NCBI GenBank assembly: GCA_903813345.2
Contig: CAIIXF020000012.1
Span: 5,189,318 to 5,249,317 of the forward strand
Source: Owenia fusiformis
Lineage: Eukaryota > Annelida > Polychaeta > Sabellida > Oweniidae
Direction: 5' to 3'
Length of the DNA: 60,000 bases
Shown here: positions 11,427 to 23,400 of the stretch, in pieces
Numbering within the stretch: position 1 is the stretch's first letter
Layout of the letters: each line of letters opens with the position of its first letter
The notes under the pieces: generated by a model
What the model was told of the DNA's origin: nothing
The model's database searches: none
The model's input: only the letters and a program-made list of their open reading frames with translations
Program-made: the position numbers and the translations under genes

Positions 11427-14400
11427 GTAAGCATGAAATCATCTTTAAAATAATTAAGTGATAATGAATAATACTTGAGGATAATAGTTGACATAATTTA
11501 CTTCCTGAATAACTAGCAAATAATTTTACCTCATACAGGGTGATCATTAAGTTCTGGGAATTGGTCTGCCATTTTAAGATTTCTCAACCGAGTTGAAATT
11601 TTCAGCAAATGTACATTGTATAATTCTGAATTGACAAGCAATGTTTCATATACATATCACATCTACAATTTATTTAATTGAAACAGACTTGCCAACCTAA
11701 AATGAAAGATTTTCGGGAGATTTAAAAAAAATTGCGGTACTTTTACGGGAGTTTTTTTCAAAATCCGGAAGTTTTTGCGGGAGTTTTTTGAGAAAAAGTG
11801 GGAGTTTTTACAGGAGATTTTTGAAAAAAAACGGTAGTTTTTACAGGAGATTTAAAAAAAACGGGAGTTTTTGCGGAAAATTTTGAAAAAACAGGAGTTT
11901 TTACGGGAGATTTAAAAAAAAGGTATTTTTCGCGGTAAATTTTAAAAAACGTGACTTTTTACGGAAGATTTCAGAAAAAAGGGAGTTTTTACGGTAGGTT
12001 TTGAAAACACGGGAGTTTTCGCGGTAGATTTTAAAGAAGACTGGAGTTTTTACGGTAGATTTTAAAGAAGACTGGAGTTTTTACGGTAGATTTATGAAAA
12101 AACGGGTGTTTTTACGGTAGATATCTGAAAAAACGGGAGTTTTTACGGTAGATTTTGAAAAAACGGGAGTTTTTACGGTAGGTTTCTGAAAAAACGGGTG
12201 TTTTTACGGTAGATTTTGAAAAAACGTGAGTTTTTACGGTAGATTTAATTGGTTGAAATTATTGTGACGCATGCGCAGTTAATAAATTAATTAGAACTTA
12301 TAATCTAAGATAGATGTCACTTACGTTCATTATTTCACAGCAGTACCTACCCATAATGCGCCTTATATTGCGGGAATATTTTGTTTAGCGCCATATAAAA
12401 ACAAAATGTATTCTCCCGACAGAAGTATGACAGAATATGAACTGGCCCCCGTTTGTGGACATTTGGTGTGCAAACTTATACCGAACTGATCGCAGAAAAA
12501 CAATTTGAATCATGGGAATGAAGTACTTTTAAGTTATTTATGAAAGTATCGATAATGAACCATGGGAGCCAAACCTTCTTGGAGTAAAAGAAAGAAGCGT
12601 GCCTGCAATAATCAAGGTCACAAATTTGTCAAATTCCTTTTAAATACGGTAGATTTCGACAGCAAAAAACGGAGATTTTACGGGAGTTATACGAAGAATA
12701 CGGGAGATTTTACGGGAGTTATACCAGAAAACGGTAGATTTTACGGGAGTTATATCAAGAATACGGGAGATTTTACGGGAGTTATACCAGAATACGGGAG
12801 ATTTTACGGGAGATTTTAGCAAAAATACGGGAGATTTTACGGCCATATTTTTAAAAAAAAGTACGGGAGATTTTAGTAGAAATAGGGTACGGGAGTTTAC
12901 GGGAGTTTTTACGGGAGAAAACGGTACGGGAGTTTGGTATTTTTTACGGAAAAACAAAAAATTTACGGGAGATTCCCGTAAAAAAACGGGAGGTTGGCAA
13001 GTCTGTGAAATTACAAAAAAGTAATTTTTTAGTGGTCCGCGGGTCAGCAAATTTTGACGTTAATCTGAAGATTTCCTGCCAAAACATATTCATCTTGCCT
13101 AGACGGCTACTTCAAACAGTACTCTTGAAGTCATTTATTCAGAAGTATCCTTCATTGCTGAGAGGATCATTTCATTTATAACTGTTTCCATTAGCCTGGA
13201 CGCACATGCGTGGTTGACAAACTTAGTCCATAAAGATGTATTCCAGTCCTCCCTTTGGTATCCCCTGAAGATTTGCTCAAGCTGTTGAAATCAGTCCCTT
13301 ATCGGAATCAAACTTATGACCTCTCATATAATGCTTTAGCACCCAAAATGTAGTGAAGCCTAATGGTGCTTCATATGGTGAATATTGTCTGGTGAATATG
13401 GGACAGTAATAACTTGTGTGAACCCTAATTCTTCAAGAGTACTATGGGCAGCTTCAGAAATGGGAAGGAGCATAATCATAATGGGAGATAACTCCCCGCT
13501 ATTTTGAGTCATGATTGTGACTTTGAGATGCTGATGAATGATACGAAAATAGAGCAAAGTACACTCTTGAAGTATTTGAATAGATGAAAAATCACAGAAA
13601 TATATCTACCAAATAGGTATTTATTAACCATACTTTTGGATCAAGCAAAATTTGAATTCATTTTTATATTACTTGACATGCTACTGGTACATTTGTCATG
13701 TTACTATAGTACCAACAATTATCCATTGTGATATCAGATGACAATGAGACTGTTTTATCCAACCGCGAATATTACATTCCCCATTTACCTTGAAAATTTC
13801 AAGTAAATTGGTTGAAAAATAATGAAATGACAGATAAATTCTAAGAACTTAGTGATCACCCTGTATCGAATACAATACGAAAAATTACTTGGAAAAACGA
13901 GAAAAGTAACCGGGTTTAAACAGAAAGGATACATCTTCTGAAAATAGCGAAGCATCCACCGTCGAGTCACCAGAGACGTAGCAAGTCCTAATTAATTTTC
14001 ACTGTACACTCGTCAGATTTCCTGTTTTTACCAAGTTGAACATTAACAATAAAATAATCTGGAAAATTAGGGATTTTCCCAGGAAGATTCCCGGGTGATC
14101 ATTACCATTTGGTGCGATCACTGGGGCTTATTTTTTTAATATGAGGTACATTATCAGATCATCCATTTGGTACTTCTATGCATGAGATATCGTACGTTCA
14201 TATTTGAAGAGATCATATTCAAATTGAAGATCTTATATTGGCGAATTATTTCCAATTCTTGTTTGTTTTATATTTATAAAATGTTGAGTTAAAAGTCAAT
14301 AGTAGCCTAACCGTGGCAAATAATTTACTTAATCCTCATACCTCCCTATCATATCGTTAGACAGGTTTTAAAATTACGTAAAATATTACGGTTTTCCTCT

Positions 14401-17400
14401 TCTGTTTTTTACCAAGCGTGCGAGTCGATTTTCGATCTTGACCTGATATATTTTTTACATTTTTGTGGAATATTTATTTTTCATCACAGATCTTGGAAGT
14501 TTTATTTTTCTTAAAATCTTAAAATTAAGCCTGTGCGTACTTGGCGAACATGTTGACCTAGCTACACCACTGGCATGATTTTTCCGGTTTTTTACTCCGT
14601 TTTGATATTTTCCTTGCTGTAAAAAATTTGCTCTTTCGTCAGTCAGCTCAATTTTCTCCGGGTTCTTAAAAAATCTCGTTTTTGGGGTTTTCCTGCGTAT
14701 AGCAACTTTTTATCCTGGTTGGTACAGGGTATGGTGGGTAAAATTACAACCCGGGTGAGCCAGATAACATTCCAGGCAGCGAGGAATACAAGTATGTAAT
14801 TGTCAGCAAACTTATTCTCTTAACATTTCATATTAGTAAGCTACATGTCTAATTACAAACAACTTCAGGTCACAACGTGAACCTCTATGTGTTGGCGCTA
14901 TTGAGACATGTTCAACGTGTTGTATAGACTCATTTACAAAAGTATGTTCTTTTTTATAAAATATGAATAGTCGATGTGTCATTTTCTGAACCTTTAAATC
15001 TGTAAAAACACGATGTTTTATTGTGGAATCACTATCATAAGGGTTTTATGAAGTAATTTAGCTGGGTTGGACAAATGGCAACCTTGGGGAAAACATTATA
15101 TATGCAAATGAAGATGTCTATTATATAAAAGCGATTTTTTGAAAGCCTTTGACTCAATTGACCATACTACAAGGGTTGTTCAAAACGTTTTAACAAACTA
15201 ATTGTGGGAAGAATGGACCAATCTTGTTCATAGTTGGTATGTATGTGCCATATCTTATTCCCTTACACTGTCAAAGTGTCATGTATATAGGCCTACTACA
15301 ACATTTTACGGTTGCTATAGTAACCACGGTGATGACGCTATGGTCCATATCATTTTGTAAAAGATAACTAGTAGCACATAAAGATCAATGTTACTGAGCA
15401 TGCTAAATTAACTTTCATAAACTGTCAATTTAGATTTAAACAATTTCTAGTATTGTTCTCATGGAAAATGTGAATCGTATCTCAATATTTCCCATCTTGT
15501 TTTCTTTGGTTATGTCAAAGAATGACCATAGACATACTCTTCAAACATCTTGAACAAATTACCTGATTTTGTGACGTTATCAAAGTTCTCATGAATTCAG
15601 GAAATGTTGGAGAATATGGCTCGGAATAATAAAGTTGGAGCAGAAAACATTGATTGAATACATGATAAAGAATGGGAAAACAGTATTCATGGTATTACAC
15701 AAGTTATATCCATTCATGATTAAGACATATTGCATATGATGACTCCAATAGGGTTTGCTAAGTATTCCAAGATGGAATAAGAGAAGGCAAATGTATTGAG
15801 GGTAGCTACGAGAGGGCCTGATATCCTATAGGTACTGATGGTTCATACATTTGCTTATGGACTGGTTTAATGCATTACTGAAAAGGAAGACTATATGTTA
15901 AGTACTGTATATTTAGGTTAAACACAAATTAGTTATAATGTAACAGCTGAAAGAACAAAGATTGACGGAATCATATCAGTCTATACAGGCATTCACCGAA
16001 AATCAATTCAATCTAATGACGTCATGGGACCATTGTTTACAAGAAGATAAGTGGCCCCAAATGGCCCCAACAAGCATCCTAATGGCCCGAAGTGGCCCCA
16101 AAAGGATCCCAGTGTCCCCCCGTGGCCCCTGAAAAAACATCCCAGTGGCCCCAAGTGGTGCCGAGAAGCATCCCCGTGACCCTGGGAAAGCATCCTCAAT
16201 GCCTCCCGTGTCCCATTAAATCATCCTAGCGGCCCCCTGTGACCCCCAAAGCATCCCAGTGGCTCCAAATCGCCCTTACAAGCATTTAGTAGTTGCCCCC
16301 AGTGATCCCCAAATGTAACACTGTGGCCCCCAGTACCCAAAAATCCATCTTAGTTTCCCCCTGTGGTCACCGAAAGCATGCTAGTGACCACCTGTGACCT
16401 CCAAAAATACGTGTCTTTATAATAATGTTACGCCAGAAAAAAAATATGATGACGATTATTAGTCCAACATTTTTAATTGTCGTGTGTAACACATATATCA
16501 CTTAATTTATTGTATTTGTGATGAATAATCTTGGAGTCCTCTTTTAACTGGAATTATTTTTTTGTGAAATTCAACTGGTTACATTTTCTGTTTGTTTTGA
16601 TTTTAGGTCCTACGAGTTCCTGAAAATATGTTCATTGTTTCATTGGCTGCTGCTGATATTTTAGTGGCTGGATGTGTGCTGCCGTTTAGTATAGCAGGTA
16701 AATTTTCAAGTAACTGAAATCATACACTTACATACCTGCCAACCCCGGATTTATATTACGACAGATAACATGTTTTGGGCATCACCCACTTGATTTTGTC
16801 ATTTTAATTACATTTCCCGAATTCGCTTTCAAATCTCCAATATCAAAAATCGGAATTTCTCGAGAAGAATATATCCTGTATTGCACTAATAATATTAAAC
16901 AAATACAAAAAATGTAATGGACAATGACTAATCTAGAATAAAAGATTATTTTCATTTTCTCTAGACATGCGCCTCATTCTTGGAACATGACCCAGTTTCG
17001 CCTCAACAGTCTATTCCATTGTATCATAGTGTACAGTACAATAAAAAAACAAGACTTGTACAAATTTTCTTACCAAATGGCCAAACAAATAACATTTGGT
17101 ATCGGTCGGTAGCATAAATCTATTTTTGTAGGTGTTGTTCAAGGAGAGGTCTTCTTCCACCATAGAGTAAGATTATGTGAATTTCTTGGAACAGTTTGTT
17201 TCATAGCTTGCGACTGTGCATTTTGGTGTATAACTGGACTAGCAGTAAACCGGCAAGTTTGACCATCCATTTTTTATATGTAAACGTGTTTAAAACAGTT
17301 TACACTTGTTACTTGAGAAATGCCAACTATGCTTCTGGACATATTTGAAAGCAAGATTATCAAGTCCAGTCTCCGAAATAAGGCTAATAATATAAGGTGA

Positions 17401-20400
17401 ATTCTAAGAAAATCAAAAGTAAAAAAATGACAGCCATATTATTTTTGAAAAAGATGCATGGTTTTAAAATCTGTTTTCTTTGTATATAAAGGTATTAGTC
17501 CATGGTATGACTTCCGAATATGAAGCATCCGTGGCACACTATAGCGCTGCAACATTTGAAGCAATATTTATTAAGGTGTACGTGTATTGATTCTTTTAAA
17601 ATACCATTTGCTGAAAAAACTTCCGCCTTTCGGGTCGAAAAATGTCTTTCATCACAAGGGGTCAACAAACGTAAATATTTTGATTCGAGCTTTTATACAT
17701 TTTAAAAGACACAGACCGTTATTCTAAGCATACGAACAAAAATAGATTATCATTATTTAAAAATATACTATTTAATTTTACCGTAGATGTCGATGTTTAA
17801 TTAGTGTAATTATTCAAGTGTGTTTTTCAGATTTTGTTTGATTTTTCAAATATGAGCCAAGCCGATTCAACAAAATTATGTGGAATATTTAGGTAATTTA
17901 TGATTGAGAACATATTATTTTTCTTAGCATTTAAAACATTTTATTACCAGAATTTTTCCATATAATCGCAAGGGGTCTAACAACAAATTATTGTTCATGT
18001 TTTACAAAATATAATACAATAACAAATAGATAAGATTTATATCTGATTAAATGTCACAGAGGTTTGGAATGTTCATATATTCCAAGGACATGTCTAATAA
18101 TCAATTAGAGTTACATGCAATCGAACGCCTCGAAATTCTTCCTCGACGTTACTTGTGGCTATCATCAAGTTTTCTGATGGCTGTTTGTTCTTTGACCTTA
18201 CCGCTGGATACAATCAAATTTTAGGAAGATAATGATAACGGTTTTTCTCAATTATTCATGAATTCGATCAAGTCTTGATGGTTGTTTTATAAGCAACTGA
18301 GCTATATCTAACTACAGGAAATAGAATTCTAGCTGTAGTCCCAATTAGTCAAGGAAGAGCAATAGGCCCGCCTTTATTGATCATTTTCACCGCTGAATAA
18401 AAGTCCATATCTCAAAACGTATTGAGACGCCTTTTGTGAAAAACGAGCATAATTTAAACATATGTCATTCCAATATAAACGTGATTCATTTGTAGCATTT
18501 ATATTATTAATACCTGGGAAACAATACAAAACGTCGATACACTGATTACATATTTTTTAGTATTGATAAGAAAAATAACCTCAAACTCATAGCTTAGAAA
18601 CCTTAATCATATATTTAAAATCATTTTGTATTATTTTCTGTTGCATTGTGTACTCCAAATTGTGAAAAATTGGGATTTTATTTTTTGGTGATTTTTGACC
18701 TCTGGTAATGGCAGGCATAATTCAGCATAAAAGCCGGAAGTAAATTGAACGGTTATAATAAAAAGTATTAGGGGACATATGTAGGTTTGTTAATGTAAGG
18801 TCAAATATCGCTGCGCTATAGTGTGCTACACTCCCCTCCATACGTTTGGCAACCTTTTTTCCCCCATTGAACTACGTGGTAAAGCCCCTTTACCTTTGAA
18901 TTTTTATTTACTTAACCTGCGATGAAAATACTTATACTATTGATTGAACGTAATTTGACTTTAATTCCAATACCTCCACATTTTTTCAATTTTTTCCTCA
19001 ATTACAATAGGTCGAAAATTGATGATGAATTTTTGAAAATCAACATTCCCATGTTAACCAATGGGAAATGGTATGTTTGTCGCAAGTCATATGACAGAAT
19101 ATCCATTCATCCGAGTCCTTGCAAAAATACGAGTTAGGCACAGGCAATTGAATTTGCTAACTTTATTTAACAAAAAAATTATATGTTTCTTCAGGTTCAA
19201 CAAAGTTATAGGGCTTTAAGGTCAAAATTCTTTTTCAAAAAACCTCTCCCATTGAAATAACACAGGAGGCGAAAAATCATTTTCAAAATTGACTTTGAAG
19301 CGCTGTAACTTTAATATTCATCAAATAAACTAAACACTTAGTGTTCAAAAAAGTTAGACAATTCAATTTTTTATATAAAAATACTTTTTGCTGAATCTTT
19401 TACTGAAAAGATATCCTGATTTCTGATTTGCCCCGAACCCTCCATTTCCCATTGGATTACATGGGAATAACGATTTTCAAAAATTCATCAAATTTATCAT
19501 CAATTTTCGACCTATTGTAATTGAGGAAAAAATTGAGAAAATTTGGAGGTATTGGAAATAAAGTCAAGTTACGTTTCCATCAATAGTTATTTCATCGCCG
19601 GTTTAGTAAATAAAAATTCCAACGTAAAGAGGCTTTAACACGTAGTTCACTGGGGAAAAAGGTTGCCAAACCTATGGAGGGGAGTGTACCAACTCCTTTA
19701 TTAAACGTCCTAGAGATTTCATACCATGGACTATATATCTTGACTAAAGAGACAGCGACAGTGGACATCACTTATAAACGCATTTTTCATAACTACAGGG
19801 TGTCCTAATAAAACAGGACCATAAGAAAGTTGAATAATTCGGTCAATTTTGCCTTGAAATTACAGAATTATTTAATTCATTCAATGTAAATTTTGTTGTG
19901 AAAGTTTGATGATTATCTGTTAATTGTGTCAAAAACTACAGTTCCTTACAAAACATACCCCAACTGTGCACCTCCACTCTCTATACACATTTCAATCCTG
20001 CGAACAAATGTGTTGATGATTCTCCTACACACATTCCTTTTTGAATGGACAATTTTATTCCAAGAACAATTGCTACTTGTGCTTACATCCTCATAATGAA
20101 GTGTTAAAGAATCCATTGCATTCTGAACAATGCACTGCCTGGGTGGTAATGAGCGAACATCGAATCGTCAGTCCTTTTTGGTTCAAAGATGACTAGGGAT
20201 GTGCTATCACCATGAACAAGGACCAGCATATTCAAGTTCTCATAGCATTTGGAGGTCACTAAACACAAGAAGGGGCATCTAAGAAGATAGGCAGTGGTTT
20301 CAACAAGCCAACACCACCCGAACACTGCAAATGATATGCTGAAATGGTTAAAGCAATGCTTTGGTGGTCAGCTCATCAGATCAGTTGAAGAACGCAATAC

Positions 20401-23400
20401 ATATGGGCAGCTCATTCGCCAGATCTAAATCCCCAAGATTTTCATATATCGGAGCCAATGTGTATACTGACAGGCCCCTAACAATCTTAAGAGGGCAATA
20501 ACAACCCCAATTCATTCAATCCACATTGATGTGTATAGGTCATTGTCATTAACAACTTTGTTCGTAGGATTCATTTGTGCATAGGAGAAGTGCCCACGTT
20601 GAGTATGTTTTGTAAAGCTACGTTCACACCAACGGCGAATGCCACGCTTTAAATCGGCGAGCAGAGCGGCACCAAAGCATGGCGCTTTAAAGCGACTTGT
20701 AAAGCGGCACCAGAGCATAACAAAGCTTGATTAAAGCGTCGGGGTCGTAATAGGTCGTAAAAAATCTCGGAGTAAAACGGGATGTTCGGCAAGAGCGCCA
20801 AAATCTTTTAAACTGTTTAAAAAATGTTGGCGCTCCGTTACGAATTGATTAAAGCGCCGAGAGCGTATCAAAGCTTAACAAAGCTCAGCAAAGCTTGACC
20901 CAAAGCGTAGGAAAGCTTAACAGAGCTAGGTTCAATGCGGGGACCCCAATCTCTTCACGGTCTGTTACCACTTTCTACGCTTTGTTTAGATGTCTCAAGC
21001 TTTGCTACGATCTGGCATGAAGATCTGACACGAGGTCAGACGCTTTCATCAATATCTGACAGTCTTTGTTACGCTTTCATGAAGGACTCTCAAGCTTTTT
21101 AACGAATTGAGACGCTTTAATCAAGGATTGAAACGCTTTGTTAAGCTTTGTTACGCTTGACTAGCTTCCTCACGCTCTCTCACGCTCTTTCACACCGTGC
21201 GACAAACATCATGTCTTCTTCAGATAGGTCATGATCTGGTCCATCTGGAATTTCTGGATCTTGTTGTTCTGCCATCGTCTTCTTGAGTCAAAGATGCAAT
21301 GGTTTTATGGATCTACTGCATCTTTATACAGCCATTTGATAAAAAGCGTCAGATAAAGGCGATCTCGAAAATGCACAACGGAGCTTGGCAATCGTATCAG
21401 AGCCTGATTAAAGATATGTTAAACAGATAAGTAGGTCATTATTACATAATCATGAAATGAATAAGTCTGAAAATACAATTGGTCAGAATGTACTAAAACC
21501 TGCTTGAAAACTGAAAAAAACATTGCATGCTCTATTCTACACAATCTGGAAGCTTTTGAAATTCGCAGTAACAATGAATAAGCAGCCTGTATATAATCAT
21601 TGCATAGAAAACACTTCATATAGTGTTTAGCAGATGTATTGAGTTGACCAAAATACTCCTTTGTTTACTACATACTGGACTACGTACTGACACCCTTACA
21701 TATATTGTAGATATAGCCCATAAGAGCTTTGCAAAATCAACATCTTTATCAACGTAATAGACAGCTTGCCCAACCTTACAGGCAAACTATTATATACAAA
21801 GGACGATTCTCGGTTTGGAGAACAGCCTCCTGGGCTAAAAAAATTTCATGAAAAATATAGAAATATTACCCAAATTAAACTATGAATATTCAAAAGAGGA
21901 CATTTAAATCTACAAGATGTAAAAATAACAAATTGGTCTGAAGCAGGGATAATGCTCAATTTGACTGATTCAATAAAATACAAGTCTCGATTTGCGGAAA
22001 GAAGTTCATCAGTGTACTGCGCTAATATTTTTTTGTGAAAAATCTAGAAATATTACCCAAATTAAATTAGAACTATTCAAAAGAAGACATTCAAATCTAT
22101 ATTATGTAAAAAAAATCAAATTTGTCCGAAGCAGGGATAATGCTCATTTAGATTGATGAACTTCGTTCTCCAAACCGAGAATCGTCCTTTGAAGATAAGA
22201 CTGATGTTGTCACATTGAATTATGATAATAAGTAAATAACATTTTGTAATATTTTGCACTGGTATAACCATGCACAGTAGAATAATACACAGAGTTACCC
22301 TAAATTGTAGAAACATAAATATGTTATGTTTCTAACATATAATTAATTAATTCATATATCCCAAGGATTTCACCTGTTCCCTTCCTGACCAAACCTTGTT
22401 TTATTTTTAAATTTTACAAAAAAATAAACTACTCTTTCATTTTTATTTCCATATGTTATTGACATGAGAACTCAAATGATCAATGGGAAAACAATGCTAA
22501 ACTTGCACACTGAAACAGGTATTCCAGCAGGCCTAGGAAAATATGGCTAGAAAAAGATGCTACACCTAAGGGCTACAGGTGGACAAACTATTTCCCCTGA
22601 AAAGTATTTTAAGGGTCAGATCTCTAAATTCATGATTGCATTGAAAAGCTTTGAATGCTAATTTTCAAGAATGGATGTATTACAAAAGAAGAAAATATGA
22701 AGAATTCATATCGTTTATTTTGAGTGATTATTTAGTGTCAAGTTTTGTCTCTAGTGACAGCATGTTACTGAATATCTCATCAAACGACCTAAACTACAGC
22801 AGCTAAAATAAGCATACCGAAATATTATAATTTAGTATGATTCAGAGAAAGGGATTATACAGTTATAAGGGATTAGCAATTTATCTATTATCTTACAATT
22901 TAGCTCAATTCTTGAATTTGAAGATCTACTGCTACATTGTTTAATAATGCATTTTATCCTACACTTAGTGTACTAAATGTATAATAACATTAAAAAATAA
23001 ATTTGATATTTATTGGCAAAATGAATATCCGGAGGATATCGTAACGATATACTCCGGGCGGAGGATATCGTGACGATATACTCCGGAAAACCCAATATGC
23101 GAAGGATATTGTTACGATATACTCCGCTTGTTGATTTCTCGCCAAATTGACTCTATTTGGCATGGAATTCATTTTGCAATGATATTATACACATTTAGTA
23201 CACTCCTTGTAAGTGTAGGATAAAATGCATTATTATTATTATTAGTACACTAAGTGTAGGATAATAAGAACATCCTATGATTTTTTTCAGAATATCATTT
23301 TAATCTACTCGGTGATATTGATATATGCACTCGTTTGCTTCGCTCTCTCGTGCAGATATCAATATCACCTCGTAGATAAAAATAATATTCCTCAAAATCA

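Larger units (their letters stand above)
11536..13863 (-). mobile_element. Tc1/mariner-type relic split by a nested element
   Basis: Its ends CAGGGTGATCATTAAGTTCT (left) and AGAACTTAGTGATCACCCTG (right) are inverted repeats. Each is flanked by TA, the target of this superfamily. The element at 11684-13005 sits inside it; without that insert and its duplicated target the length is about 1.0 kb, typical for mariner. It lies in receptor intron 1. Confidence 0.8.

Noticed and set aside
12562-13050. Open frames of 85 (plus) and 136 (minus) codons with repeated GRFYGSYT or [10 protein letters not shown] words
   Set aside because: They are translations of the ACGGGAG minisatellite inside a transposon, present on both strands, without splice or start support.
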